DNA of 64,000 nucleotides from Oscillospiraceae bacterium (GTDB taxonomy: Bacteria; Bacillota; Clostridia; Oscillospirales; Ruminococcaceae): positions 42,329 to 106,328 of the forward strand of contig JAFZPP010000004.1 in assembly GCA_017550285.1 (NCBI GenBank), read 5' to 3'. The translations under genes and the position numbers were made by a program. Of this stretch, positions 52,689 to 61,135 are shown one piece after another. The notes under the pieces were generated by a model. The model had not been told where the DNA came from, ran no database searches, and saw only the letters and a program-made list of their open reading frames with translations. Positions within the stretch are counted from its first letter, which is position 1. Each line of letters opens with the position of its first letter.

Positions 52689-53396
52689 ATGACACTGATG
52701 CAGCCTGTCATCCGTTCGGGACGCATTCATTTTTTTGCAGCATCCGATATCACATGCTATGTGCTGCGCGGCAGGGACGGCGATCTGCTGATTGATACCG
52801 GTATGCCGCAGACATGGAAGCCGATGCAGCAGTGGCTCCGGAATTACAATATCCGCTGGGTGTTTTTGACGCATGCGCATGCCGACCACGACTGGAATGC
52901 CGCAAAAATGCAGCAGAACGGTGCGAAAATCCTGCTCAGTGTACTCGATAAGGAACTGCGGCGGAATTTCCTCATGCAGCGCGTCATGCCGACCTCGAAG
53001 CAGTATGCGCTCCGCAATGTGATGCAGTGCGTCAGCGGCGGCATTTTCAAAAGCCCGCCCTATGATGCGGATATCTATTTCGGCAATGAGGACAGCGGTC
53101 TGCTGCGGATGCTCGGCTTTGATGCGGAGATCATTCCGCTGCCTGGGCATACCTACGGCTCCTGCGGCATTCTCAGCAAAGGCGTGCTCTATTGCGGCGA
53201 TGCATTCACGATGATTTTCGGCAAGCCGGAGATCCCGCCCCATGCGGTCAGCCCGCAGCTCATGCAGAATTCGCTGCGGGTGATCGAATCGCTGCATCCG
53301 GACTGGCTTGCCTGCGGTCACGGTCTGCCGGTGCGCTATGACCGCGCGGCGCAGGCGATTGCGGATGCGCTCACAATCCGTTATGATTACCGCTGA
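52689..53396 (+). CDS. MBL-fold metallohydrolase
   Basis: A 235-aa metallo-beta-lactamase-fold hydrolase. The metal motif is THAHADHDWN (HxHxDH); DLLIDTGMP precedes it. Further ligands are probably His in PLPGHTYGSCGI, Asp in LYCGDAFTM and His in ACGHGLPV. ATG 52689 follows AAGGGAGAG. The family includes glyoxalase II-like and many other hydrolases; the substrate is unknown. The next two genes follow closely, so an operon is likely. Confidence 0.92.
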   Translation: MTLMQPVIRSGRIHFFAASDITCYVLRGRDGDLLIDTGMPQTWKPMQQWLRNYNIRWVFLTHAHADHDWNAAKMQQNGAKILLSVLDKELRRNFLMQRVMPTSKQYALRNVMQCVSGGIFKSPPYDADIYFGNEDSGLLRMLGFDAEIIPLPGHTYGSCGILSKGVLYCGDAFTMIFGKPEIPPHAVSPQLMQNSLRVIESLHPDWLACGHGLPVRYDRAAQAIADALTIRYDYR

Positions 53397-53417
53397 TATC
53401 GGAGAAAGGAAACTGTC

Positions 53418-53945
53418 ATGAGCAAGCGCTCGGAACGAAAGGCAAGAGCTGCGGAGAAACGGAAGCAGCAGCGGAAAAACGGGATCATTGTGATGCTGTT
53501 TGCGCTGGCTTTTCTCGTGCTCGGCATCACCGGTATCATTCGCAGCCGCAGTGCCTACCGCGGCTATGCCGAATCGGATGATATCCGGCAGGCGGAAGCG
53601 GAGATTACCTATGCCGCAGTGCATTCCCGCAAAGGCGAATACGGCAGAAAGGAAGAATACTGGAAAGCCGATTTGCAGTATGAGATAGACGGGACGGTAT
53701 ATACCGGCAAAACGGAGTTTTCTGCGGAAGTGAAAAAGGGCGATGTACGGACCGTTGAGGTCTACCGCACGCCGAAGGGCGATTACCGGATTCCGGTTTA
53801 CCGTTCGGGCGGCGCATACGGCATCATGAACATCGTTTATATCGGATCGGCGCTGTTCGGGCTGCTGCTCGGCATCATGACTGCGGTCGTCTGCTTTCTG
53901 CCGGACAGTCCGCAGAAGAACAGCGGCAAACAAAATAAACCGTAA
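53418..53945 (+). CDS. Small membrane protein resembling DUF3592
   Basis: A 175-aa protein with a very basic N-terminus (SKRSERKARAAEKRKQQRKNG). It has a membrane helix at about 23-43 and a second at about 138-162, enclosing an extracytoplasmic beta-rich domain (WKADLQYEIDGTVYTGKTEFS, then VEVYRTPKGDYRIPVYRSGG). This topology matches DUF3592-type proteins, of unknown function. GAGAAAGGAAA precedes ATG 53418. It lies between the MBL hydrolase and an ABC-F ATPase. Confidence 0.75.
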   Translation: MSKRSERKARAAEKRKQQRKNGIIVMLFALAFLVLGITGIIRSRSAYRGYAESDDIRQAEAEITYAAVHSRKGEYGRKEEYWKADLQYEIDGTVYTGKTEFSAEVKKGDVRTVEVYRTPKGDYRIPVYRSGGAYGIMNIVYIGSALFGLLLGIMTAVVCFLPDSPQKNSGKQNKP

Positions 53946-53959
53946 GGAGAATCAGATCT

Positions 53960-55741
53960 GTGATACTCTTATCAGCACAGAATATCTCAAAAACATATAT
54001 GGAGCGCAAGGTGCTTGACAATGTATCCTTCTTCCTCAATGAGGGGGACAGGGTCGGGATCGTCGGCATCAACGGAACGGGCAAATCGACGCTGCTGCGC
54101 ATTCTCGCGGGCGCCGAGGAAGCGGATACCGGAGAGATCATCCGGACAAACGGCATCCGGCTTTCCTATCTGCCGCAGATTCCCGTGTTCGGGGAGACCG
54201 GCAGCGTACTGGAACAGGTACTCGGCGCATTGCCCGAGGATTTGAAGGATGCAAAGGAATATGAGGCGAAATCCATTCTGGAGCAGATGCATCTGCCGGA
54301 TTATGACCGCCCGATCAGTTCACTTTCCGGCGGCGAACGGCGCAGAGCCGGCATCGCTGCGGCGATGATTCAGCCGAGCGATGTGCTGCTGCTCGATGAG
54401 CCGACGAACCACATCGACAATGAGACCGTGCAGATGCTTGAAGGTCTGCTGCGCAAATACCGCGGCGCGATTGTCATGGTGACACATGACCGCTATTTCC
54501 TCGATCAGATTTGTCATACGATTGCAGAGATCGACCGCGGCAGCCTGACGCTCTGCGAGGGCAATTACAGCGAGTATCTCGAACAGAAGGCGCAGCGCGA
54601 AGCCGATGCGGAAGCCGCGGAACGCAAGAACCGCACGCTCTACCGCAGAGAGCTTGCGTGGATTCGCAGAGGCGTGCGTGCGCGCGGTACCAAATCCAAG
54701 GACCGCATCGAACGCTTTGAAGCGCTCCGCGATCGGGAAATCCCGCAGGATGCGCCTGCCATGCAGATGCAGTCCGTTGCAAGCAGACTCGGCAGAAAGA
54801 CTGTCGAGCTGACTGACGTCAGCAAGGCGATTGACGGCAAGCCGCTGATCACCGATTTTTCGTATATCATCGCAAGAGATGCGCGCATCGGCATCGTCGG
54901 ACAGAACGGCGCAGGCAAGAGTACATTTCTGCGCATGATCGCCGGACTGGATATCCCCGACAGCGGCGAAATCATCTGCGGCGAAACAGTGAAAATCGGC
55001 TATCTTTCGCAGGAATGCGAGTCTATGGACCCGCAGGAGCGCGTGATCGACTACATCCGCGATACGGCGGATATCGTGCAGACGCCGGACGGGACGGTCT
55101 CGGCGGCGCAGATGCTCGAGCGTTTCCTCTTTACGCCCGAACTGCAATGGAGCCGCATCGAAAAGCTCTCCGGCGGTGAACGGAAACGGCTGTATCTGCT
55201 GAAAATTCTCATGGAAGCGCCGAATATTCTGCTGCTCGATGAGCCGACGAATGATCTCGATATCACGACGCTGACGATTCTTGAGGATTATCTCTCGCAG
55301 TTCAGCGGCGCGGTGCTGGCTGTGTCGCATGACCGGTATTTTCTCGATAAGATCGCATCGGAAATCTTTGAATTCCGCGGCGGTGTCTGTACGCGCTTTA
55401 CCGGCAATTATTCTGATTATGCGGAGAAAGCGGTTTTTTCCGATGCGGCGCCCGTTCAGAAGAAAAAATCCGAGAAAACGGAGCGGACATTTGTCGGCAG
55501 CCGCAAGCTGAAATTCTCCTACAAGGAGCAGCGCGAATTTGAGACGATTGACGATGAAATTGCTGCATTGGAGCAGCAGATTGCCGATGCGGAAGCAGCG
55601 ATTGCGGAGCATGCATCGGATTATCAGAAATTGCAGGAGCTGACAGCGCAGAAGGAGCAGCTCGAGCAGCAGCTTTCGGAGAAAATGGATCGCTGGGTAT
55701 ATCTCAATGATTTGGCGGAGAAAATTGCAGAGGGACAGTGA
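53960..55741 (+). CDS. ABC-F family ATPase
   Basis: A 593-aa soluble protein with two ABC ATPase domains and no membrane part. It starts at GTG 53960 after TAAGGAGA. Walker A motifs are GINGTGKST and GQNGAGKST; signatures LSGGERRRAG and LSGGERKRLY; Walker B LLLDEPTNHID and LLLDEPTNDLD. A linker rich in Arg/Lys/Glu lies between the domains and a C-terminal coiled coil is present (IAALEQQIADAEAAIAEH and onward). ABC-F proteins act on ribosomes, in translation quality control or antibiotic resistance. The C-terminal coiled coil suggests the Uup-like group. Confidence 0.93.
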   Translation: MILLSAQNISKTYMERKVLDNVSFFLNEGDRVGIVGINGTGKSTLLRILAGAEEADTGEIIRTNGIRLSYLPQIPVFGETGSVLEQVLGALPEDLKDAKEYEAKSILEQMHLPDYDRPISSLSGGERRRAGIAAAMIQPSDVLLLDEPTNHIDNETVQMLEGLLRKYRGAIVMVTHDRYFLDQICHTIAEIDRGSLTLCEGNYSEYLEQKAQREADAEAAERKNRTLYRRELAWIRRGVRARGTKSKDRIERFEALRDREIPQDAPAMQMQSVASRLGRKTVELTDVSKAIDGKPLITDFSYIIARDARIGIVGQNGAGKSTFLRMIAGLDIPDSGEIICGETVKIGYLSQECESMDPQERVIDYIRDTADIVQTPDGTVSAAQMLERFLFTPELQWSRIEKLSGGERKRLYLLKILMEAPNILLLDEPTNDLDITTLTILEDYLSQFSGAVLAVSHDRYFLDKIASEIFEFRGGVCTRFTGNYSDYAEKAVFSDAAPVQKKKSEKTERTFVGSRKLKFSYKEQREFETIDDEIAALEQQIADAEAAIAEHASDYQKLQELTAQKEQLEQQLSEKMDRWVYLNDLAEKIAEGQ

Positions 55742-55763
55742 ACAAACCGGAACGGGGGGACGC

Positions 55764-55907
55764 ATGAACACAAAGCAAAAGCGTGCGCTGCGCATCGGCG
55801 GAATCTGCCTTGGCGGGATATGCATCTGTATCGGTATCCTGCGCGGCGAATGCGGCGTGATTCTGCAAAAGGCGGTGAAAATATGTCTCGAATGCATCGG
55901 AATATAA
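55764..55907 (+). CDS. CD1871A-like small CXXC-motif membrane peptide
   Basis: A 47-aa protein starting at ATG 55764 after CGGGGGGA. It has a basic start, one hydrophobic helix (IGGICLGGICICIGILRGE) and the C-terminal motif KICLECIGI. This matches the CD1871A-type small proteins that in clostridia are found next to a membrane-bound 4Fe-4S protein, as here: the next start lies within its last codons. The function is unknown; a role in redox membrane assembly is inferred from the pairing. Confidence 0.82.
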   Translation: MNTKQKRALRIGGICLGGICICIGILRGECGVILQKAVKICLECIGI

Positions 55908-56800
55908 AGCCGCCGGCGCTGCGCCGCCATAACAGATTCCGGCTGCTGTTTCAGCTTCTTGCGGCAGCCTTTTTCAACGGCTACGTACAGGGCTTTTTCA
56001 AGGGCAGAATCTTCACCGGCAAGACCAAGCTGATCTGCGTGCCGGTGCTCAACTGTTATGCATGTCCCGGTGCGCTCGGGGCGTGTCCGGTCGGCGCGAT
56101 GCAGGCGGTCGCAGGCAGCAGACATCGGTTTTCGTTTTTTGTCCTCGGGACGCTGATGCTCTTCGGGACGGTCTGCGGCAGGCTGCTGTGCGGATTTCTC
56201 TGTCCGTTCGGCATGATACAGGACCTGCTGTACCGCATTCCGCTGCCGAAGCTGCATGTGCCGCGCAGGGCGGATCAACTGCTGCGGTATCTCAAATATG
56301 CGGTGCTTTTGATATTTGTTCTGCTGATGCCGGTGCTGACAGCCGACGGACCGCTCTCTGCCGGAGACCCGTGGTTCTGCAAATATATCTGTCCGGCGGG
56401 GACGCTTGAGGGCGGTATTCCGCTGCTGCTGAAAAATGAATCGCTGCGGCAGGCGGCAGGTTTTTTATTCTCATGGAAATGTGCGGTGCTGCTTGCGGTC
56501 ATAATCGGGGCGGTGTTTGTCAGCCGGATGTTCTGCCGGTATCTGTGCCCGCTCGGTGCAATCTATGCGCTGTTCAACCGGTTCGCACTGTATCAGATGC
56601 ATCTGGATCGGGAACGCTGCACCGGCTGCGGGAAATGTGACGCAGTCTGTCCCATGGCACTCGATGTCCGGCAGGAAATCACCGGCGGCGAATGCATCCG
56701 GTGCGGCGCATGCAAGGCGGTATGTCCTGCAAAGGCAATCGGCAGCGGCATGCATCTGCCTGATACGGGTGAGAATCATGCCGATCCGGAAAATACATAA
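55883..56800 (+). CDS. Membrane-bound polyferredoxin-like 4Fe-4S protein
   Basis: A 305-aa protein of the NapH/CcoG-like family, overlapping the small CXXC gene by 25 bp. ATG 55883 follows AAAGGCGGTG. Membrane helices alternate with Cys motifs: CYACPGALGACPVG, CGRLLCGFLCPFG, FCKYICPAG, FCRYLCPLG. The C-terminus has two classical clusters, CTGCGKCDAVCP and CIRCGACKAVCP. Such proteins pass electrons through the membrane or serve in redox enzyme maturation; the partner here is not known. Confidence 0.9.
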   Translation: MSRMHRNIKPPALRRHNRFRLLFQLLAAAFFNGYVQGFFKGRIFTGKTKLICVPVLNCYACPGALGACPVGAMQAVAGSRHRFSFFVLGTLMLFGTVCGRLLCGFLCPFGMIQDLLYRIPLPKLHVPRRADQLLRYLKYAVLLIFVLLMPVLTADGPLSAGDPWFCKYICPAGTLEGGIPLLLKNESLRQAAGFLFSWKCAVLLAVIIGAVFVSRMFCRYLCPLGAIYALFNRFALYQMHLDRERCTGCGKCDAVCPMALDVRQEITGGECIRCGACKAVCPAKAIGSGMHLPDTGENHADPENT

Positions 56801-56805
56801 AGAAA

Positions 56806-56846
56806 ACCGCGGAATCATTGCAGATGCTTTGATTCCGCGGCTTTTT
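56806..56846. terminator. Bidirectional terminator between convergent genes
   Basis: CCGCGGAATCA (56808-56818) pairs perfectly with TGATTCCGCGG (56830-56840), followed on plus by CTTTTTA and preceded by AGAAAA. Confidence 0.88.
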
Positions 56847-57579
56847 ATGATTCGGATGTGATTGATTTGAGCAGCGCTTGCAGATCGGCGACTGTCAGCA
56901 GACCGTCGTCATTGAGATCGTATTCGTCAATCGGACGCAGCGGTTCCGGCAGCTCCTCGGCGAGCAAACGGTTCAGCAGAACAGCGTCCGCAACAGAGAT
57001 TTTGCCGTCGCGGTTGAGATCACCTTTGCGGTTCGGATCGGCGACGGTGATGCTGCCGTCCAGCGTGATGCGTCTGACGTCCGCAAGCTCGCCCTGCTCC
57101 GTGATTCCGTGGCAATTAATCACTGTCAGTCTGAGCGGATAAACAGTTTCCGGCTTCGCATCCTCCGGAATTGTCAGCCAGAAATGAAAGAGGGTTCCGC
57201 TCTGCTGGCAGGGATCCACTGAGATGCCTGCTACGCCGATAATATGATCGTTCAAATTGCAGCCGAAGTTGAGCAGCAGATCCTCGGCAGCTTCACCCTT
57301 TTTCCGTTTGATTTCATCGGAATCATCCTCTCTCATCTCAGGAGAGGACTCAGGCGGATAATCAATGGCGAGACTGAAGCTGGTGAATCCGGTGTTCTGC
57401 GGTATCTCCACGGAAACCATGACCGATTCTCCGGCATATCCGGTGACATTGCTGCATGCAAACACAGTGGTATCCGGCGGATAATCCTCTGCGGATGCCG
57501 GAATATGGCAGTGCCCGAATGCTGCCGGAAGCAGCATCAGCAGCGCGGCAAATCTTATGAAATGATGTCTGACTTTCAT
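56845..57579 (-). CDS. Secreted cohesin-like/dockerin protein (second)
   Basis: A 244-aa secreted protein. Signal peptide about 1-30. Residues of about 37-178 form a cohesin-like beta domain (AGESVMVSVEIPQNTGFTSFSLAIDYPP, split; then LFHFWLTIPEDAKPETVYPLRLTVI). It carries a charged insertion (EMREDDSDEIKRKKGEAAED) and several Cys. A dockerin ends the protein (about 182-240: KGDLNRDGKISVADAVLLNRLL and DLNDDGLLTVADLQALL, each a calcium loop). It has the same architecture as the protein at 24660, suggesting a family of small adaptors. ATG 57579 follows AAGGAGG. Confidence 0.82.
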   Translation of the reverse strand: MKVRHHFIRFAALLMLLPAAFGHCHIPASAEDYPPDTTVFACSNVTGYAGESVMVSVEIPQNTGFTSFSLAIDYPPESSPEMREDDSDEIKRKKGEAAEDLLLNFGCNLNDHIIGVAGISVDPCQQSGTLFHFWLTIPEDAKPETVYPLRLTVINCHGITEQGELADVRRITLDGSITVADPNRKGDLNRDGKISVADAVLLNRLLAEELPEPLRPIDEYDLNDDGLLTVADLQALLKSITSES

Positions 57580-57661
57580 GTTTTCCTCCTTCTGACGGCG
57601 GTTGATGTTTTTTTACAGTATAGCACAGATCGGGAGAAAATGCAATCCTTCGCCTGATACC

Positions 57662-57690
57662 TTGACATGTACCGCTTTGTGTGCTATAAT
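57662..57690 (+). promoter_or_regulatory. Promoter of the zinc-ribbon membrane protein gene
   Basis: TTGACA (57662-57667), 17-bp spacer, TATAAT (57685-57690), about 50 bp before the start codon. Confidence 0.85.
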
Positions 57691-57740
57691 GCAGACATGG
57701 CAGGTATCTGCCGAAATCTGAAATGAAAAGAGGGATTCCG

Positions 57741-58091
57741 ATGAGCGATCTGGAGAATATCCGCTGGTGTCCGACATGCAAAGAGGAAAGTCTGGACGGC
57801 GACGAACGCTTCTGCAAGCGCTGCTGCAAGGTGTTCGATCAGCTCTTTCCGGACGGCAAATGGTACGATATGGAAACCGAAGACCTGATTGAGCACTATC
57901 ACTGCGGTGCGGATTCGGTCCATGTGGATGACGATGAGGATGACAGCGGCATTCCGCCGGTGTCAGATTTGAATGCGCCGAAAAAGGAAGAAGGCAAAAA
58001 GAGTTTTTTGCAGGAATGGGGCGCAGTCCTGATTCCGGTCGCTATGGTCGTGATCGGACTCCTGATTCTCTTTTTACTGCGCGATACTTGA
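57741..58091 (+). CDS. Small zinc-ribbon membrane protein
   Basis: A 116-aa protein from ATG 57741 (MSDLENIRWCPTC), after AGAGGG. The N-terminus holds Cys pairs WCPTC and FCKRCC, a treble-clef or zinc-ribbon-like pattern. An acidic middle (DDDEDDSG) and a C-terminal membrane helix (WGAVLIPVAMVVIGLLILFLL) make it tail-anchored, with the zinc ribbon in the cytoplasm. I do not recognise a specific family. Its stop codon overlaps the -35 element of the que operon. Confidence 0.75.
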   Translation: MSDLENIRWCPTCKEESLDGDERFCKRCCKVFDQLFPDGKWYDMETEDLIEHYHCGADSVHVDDDEDDSGIPPVSDLNAPKKEEGKKSFLQEWGAVLIPVAMVVIGLLILFLLRDT

Positions 58092-58116
58092 CAATTTTGC
58101 CGATCTGTGCTATACT
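58088..58116 (+). promoter_or_regulatory. Promoter of the queuosine-precursor operon
   Basis: TTGACA (58088-58093), 17-bp spacer, TATACT (58111-58116). The -35 box overlaps the stop of the preceding gene. It produces a leader of about 190 nt before queD. Confidence 0.82.
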
Positions 58117-58153
58117 TCTGAAGGTATGAAACCGTTCGCAGCTTTGCCTGTGG

Positions 58154-58187
58154 CGAGCTTTAGAAATCGGAAGCCGGCACTGCCGGC
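58154..58187. repeat. Dispersed hairpin element, copy D
   Basis: The box CGAGCTTTAGAAATCGG (58154-58170) is followed by GCCGGC-ACT-GCCGGC (58173-58187). It lies in the que leader and ends exactly where the preQ1 aptamer begins. Confidence 0.78.
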
Positions 58188-58230
58188 AGACAGTTCGTTT
58201 GCACCATCCTGTCTATAAACAAAACCAGGG
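58188..58230 (+). ncRNA. preQ1-I-like riboswitch
   Basis: P1 is AGACAG (58188-58193) with CTGTCT (58209-58214). The loop begins TTC, then GTTT, which can pair with AAAC in the downstream A-rich tail ATAAACAAAACC to form the H-type pseudoknot. The loop segment GCACC corresponds to the conserved C that pairs with the ligand. Size and order match the class I preQ1 aptamer, and the operon downstream makes preQ1. A terminator-like hairpin follows at 58255. Assigned by eye, without a covariance search. Confidence 0.8.
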
Positions 58231-58254
58231 CTGTATCAGAAATTATTATCATGG

Positions 58255-58293
58255 TACTCCTGTCTGCGGTGCGGACGGGAGTATTTTATTTTA
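58255..58293 (+). terminator. Riboswitch-linked terminator before queD
   Basis: TACTCC-T-GTC pairs with GAC-G-GGAGTA (one mismatch), followed by TTTTATTTT, directly before the queD ribosome binding site. It fits termination control by the preQ1 aptamer. Confidence 0.75.
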
Positions 58294-58304
58294 GGAGAGA
58301 TCAG

Positions 58305-58724
58305 ATGTACAGACTGAAAACATCCGCTGCCTTTGACAGCGCGCATTTCCTTGCAGGCTATCGCGGAAAATGCGCGAATCTGCACGGTCACCGCTGGACG
58401 GTCGAGGTCGAGGCGGGTTCGGAGCAGCTACAGGAATCCGGCGAGAAGCGCGGCATGGTCATTGATTTCGGCGATCTGAAAGCGGCAGTGCGTGCACTGG
58501 CAGATTCCTATGATCACGCGATGATCTATGAAACCGGCTCGCTGAAAGCCGCAACGCTTGCGGCATTGCAGGACGAGGGCTTCAATCTGATCGAAGTGCC
58601 TTACCGCCCGACCGCAGAGAATTTTGCAAGGGCGTTTTATGAGAAGCTCAAAGCGGACGGTATTCCGGTGCTGCGCGTGACGGTCTATGAAACACCGGAT
58701 AACTGCGCAAGCTACGAGGTGTAA
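58305..58724 (+). CDS. queD: 6-carboxytetrahydropterin synthase QueD
   Basis: A 139-aa enzyme making 6-carboxy-5,6,7,8-tetrahydropterin from dihydroneopterin triphosphate, the second step to preQ1. ATG 58305 follows TTAGGAGAG. Zinc ligands appear in FDSAHFLAGY and in CANLHGHRW, where the Cys is catalytic; VIDFGDLKAAV and the C-terminal VTVYETPDNCASYEV are typical. It is the first gene after the preQ1-like riboswitch. Confidence 0.96.
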   Translation: MYRLKTSAAFDSAHFLAGYRGKCANLHGHRWTVEVEAGSEQLQESGEKRGMVIDFGDLKAAVRALADSYDHAMIYETGSLKAATLAALQDEGFNLIEVPYRPTAENFARAFYEKLKADGIPVLRVTVYETPDNCASYEV

Positions 58725-58725
58725 T

Positions 58726-59394
58726 ATGGGAAATACATATCAGCTCGCCGAGCATTTTATCAGCATCAACGGCGAGGGACAAATGGCAGGCGCACTGGCG
58801 CTGTTCCTGCGGTTTGCAGGCTGCAATCTGCGCTGCGACTGGTGCGATACGGCATGGGCATGCGGCAAGGATGCGCCGCATGAAACCGTAACGCTGAGCC
58901 GGATCATGCAGATTGCGGAGGATGCCGTCAGACAGGGCGTGCGGAATGTCACGCTGACGGGCGGAGAACCGCTCTTGCAGGAGAACATCGGGGAACTGAT
59001 CAAACGCCTCGGCGGCACACTCGGTCTGCGCGTGGAAATCGAAACAAACGGTGCCGTGCCGCTGAAACCTTTTCTGCCGTGCGGCGCCTGCTTTACCATG
59101 GATTATAAGCTGCCGTCGAGCAGAATGGAGCAGCATATGTGCACGGAGAATTTTGCGCTGCTGCATGAATTTGATACGGTGAAATTTGTCTGCGGCTCGC
59201 GTGCGGATGTGTTCCGCGCAAAGGAGATTGCAGCACAGTACAAGCCCCGGTGTCCGATGTATCTGAGCCCCGTCTTCGGAAGGATTGATCCGGCGGAGAT
59301 CGTTGAAATCATGAAGGAGCAGCAAATGGGTGATTTCCGGCTGCAATTACAGCTGCACAAGTTCATCTGGGATCCGAATGCGAGGGGCGTTTGA
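58726..59394 (+). CDS. queE: 7-carboxy-7-deazaguanine synthase QueE
   Basis: A 222-aa radical SAM enzyme that rearranges carboxytetrahydropterin to 7-carboxy-7-deazaguanine. ATG 58726 directly follows queD with GAGGTG as binding site. The cluster motif is FAGCNLRCDWCDTAW (CX3CX2C); NGEGQMAG and LTGGEPLLQ are conserved. The C-terminal LQLQLHKFIWDP is typical of QueE. The stop lies 1 bp before the next gene. Confidence 0.95.
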   Translation: MGNTYQLAEHFISINGEGQMAGALALFLRFAGCNLRCDWCDTAWACGKDAPHETVTLSRIMQIAEDAVRQGVRNVTLTGGEPLLQENIGELIKRLGGTLGLRVEIETNGAVPLKPFLPCGACFTMDYKLPSSRMEQHMCTENFALLHEFDTVKFVCGSRADVFRAKEIAAQYKPRCPMYLSPVFGRIDPAEIVEIMKEQQMGDFRLQLQLHKFIWDPNARGV

Positions 59395-59395
59395 T

Positions 59396-60304
59396 ATGGA
59401 TTTTGCATATTACAATCCGTCCGATGAAAAGAGAAGCTGCGTTGTCCGGACGATGACAAAGCTGACCGGAAAGGATTATCAGACGGTCAGACAAGAGCTG
59501 ACGGCACTTGCGGAAGAAACGGGATATCCGGATTATAATGAACCTGCCGTCTTTGAACAATATCTGGCAGAGCATGATTATTTCCGCTGTATGGACGACT
59601 GCGGCGTGCAGGTGAAGGAATTGATGCTTTCAGACGGTGCATTCTGCGTATTTTGTACAAATCATGAGGAATTTTATCATCTGATGCCGGTGATCGACGG
59701 CGTGATCTATGACCGGCGGAATGACTGTCAGGAGCTGTATGTGCTGGCAGTTTACCGGAAGAAAACGGGCACAAATAAAAGAGGAATGAACATGTTTTTG
59801 CGGGCATATGAACAGGCGGATGCCGCAGTCATCTGCGAATGGATCAGAAATGAAAAGGAGCTGTATCAATGGTCGGCGGACAGATTCTGCAAATTTCCGC
59901 TGACGGGCAGTGATATCAATGAAAATTATGCGCCGCAGATCAAAAGCGGCAGATTTGTTCCGCTGACGGCGGTTGATGATGAAAACCGTGTGATTGGGCA
60001 TTTTATCATCCGGTATCCGCGGGAGGACGACGATGCATCTGTGCGGTTCGGATTTGTGGTGCTTGATCCTGCATACAGGGGCAGGGGATACGGAACGGAA
60101 ATGCTTCGCCTCGGCATCGGATATGCGAAAACGAAGCTGCATGCGGCGCGTGTCGATCTGGGCGTATTTGCAAATAATGACAGCGCGAAGCATTGCTATG
60201 AGGCAGCAGGATTCAAAGAATACGGCAGACGGGAATGCGAGCTGCCGGTCGGCACATGGGAATGCATCGACATGGAGCTGTTTACGGACGGAGAAAACGC
60301 ATGA
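59396..60304 (+). CDS. Two-domain protein: uncharacterised N-terminal domain fused to GNAT acetyltransferase
   Basis: A 302-aa frame starting at ATG 59396 just after queE. Residues 1-130 (AYYNPSDEKRSCVVRTMTKLTG, then GAFCVFCTNHEEFYHLMPVIDG) have a Cys in RSCVVRTMTK followed by a His and acidic residues, as in papain-like folds; this is suggestive only. Residues 131-302 are a GNAT domain (FLRAYEQADAAVICEWI, VGH-like IGHFII, acetyl-CoA loop RGRGYGTEML, then DSAKHCYEAAGFKEYGR). An internal AAGAGGA followed by ATGAACATG near 59780 could allow separate translation of the GNAT part. Its role in the que operon is unknown. Confidence 0.82.
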   Translation: MDFAYYNPSDEKRSCVVRTMTKLTGKDYQTVRQELTALAEETGYPDYNEPAVFEQYLAEHDYFRCMDDCGVQVKELMLSDGAFCVFCTNHEEFYHLMPVIDGVIYDRRNDCQELYVLAVYRKKTGTNKRGMNMFLRAYEQADAAVICEWIRNEKELYQWSADRFCKFPLTGSDINENYAPQIKSGRFVPLTAVDDENRVIGHFIIRYPREDDDASVRFGFVVLDPAYRGRGYGTEMLRLGIGYAKTKLHAARVDLGVFANNDSAKHCYEAAGFKEYGRRECELPVGTWECIDMELFTDGENA

Positions 60305-61134
60305 CCGGACGCACATTATATGTTTCCGATCTGGACGGAACGCTGCTCCGGAGCAATGAACGGACATCTGCATACACAAACAGCGTCATCAACCGCCTGA
60401 CCGCACAGGGCATGATTTTTTCATATGCGACGGCGCGGTCATATCACACGGCGCGGAAGGTCACGGCGGGGCTGATTGCCAATATTCCGCTGATCGTATA
60501 TAACGGCGCGTTTGTGATTGACAATCAGACCGGTGCGCATCTGCTTGAAAATTATTTTGATGCGTCTGTCGATATGCTGCTGGATGATCTGTTTGTACAC
60601 GGCATTTTCCCGATTGTATACAGCTTTATAGACGGCATCGAAAAGTTTTCATTTGTGCCGGAGAACGCAACCCGCGGAATGCAGTTTTTTCTGGACAGCA
60701 GAAAGGGCGATATCCGCAGAAATGCAGTGCGGTGCACCGATGATCTGCGGGCAGGGCGCAAGTTTTATATTACCTGCATTGATACACCGGAAAAGCTGAA
60801 ACCGCTTTATGAAACATACCGGAATGTGTATCACTGTGTCTATCAGGTTGATATATATTCCGGTGCGCAATGGCTTGAGATGATGCCGCAGGCAGCGTCG
60901 AAATCAAATGCGGTCCGGCAGCTCAAGGCATTGCTGCAATGTGACCGCGTGATTGCGTTCGGTGACGGAAAGAATGATATTGACCTGTTTCTGGCAGCGG
61001 ATGAAGGCTACGCTGTGGAAAATGCAGATGCGGAACTGAAACAATACGCTGCGGCGGTGATTCCATCAAATGATGCGGACGGCGTAGCGCAGTGGCTGGT
61101 ACAGCATTTCAATGAAAAATCAGGGAGAGAATGA
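60301..61134 (+). CDS. HAD-superfamily hydrolase (Cof-type)
   Basis: A 277-aa phosphatase-like protein, overlapping the preceding gene by 4 bp (ATGA). Motif [11 protein letters not shown] carries the nucleophile Asp and acid/base Asp; motif IV is [11 protein letters not shown]; the large type-IIB cap lies between. Such proteins hydrolyse sugar phosphates, flavin or nucleotide phosphates. It is the second passenger in the que operon, with no known role in queuosine synthesis. It ends just before folE. Confidence 0.9.
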   Translation: MTGRTLYVSDLDGTLLRSNERTSAYTNSVINRLTAQGMIFSYATARSYHTARKVTAGLIANIPLIVYNGAFVIDNQTGAHLLENYFDASVDMLLDDLFVHGIFPIVYSFIDGIEKFSFVPENATRGMQFFLDSRKGDIRRNAVRCTDDLRAGRKFYITCIDTPEKLKPLYETYRNVYHCVYQVDIYSGAQWLEMMPQAASKSNAVRQLKALLQCDRVIAFGDGKNDIDLFLAADEGYAVENADAELKQYAAAVIPSNDADGVAQWLVQHFNEKSGRE

Positions 61135-61135
61135 T

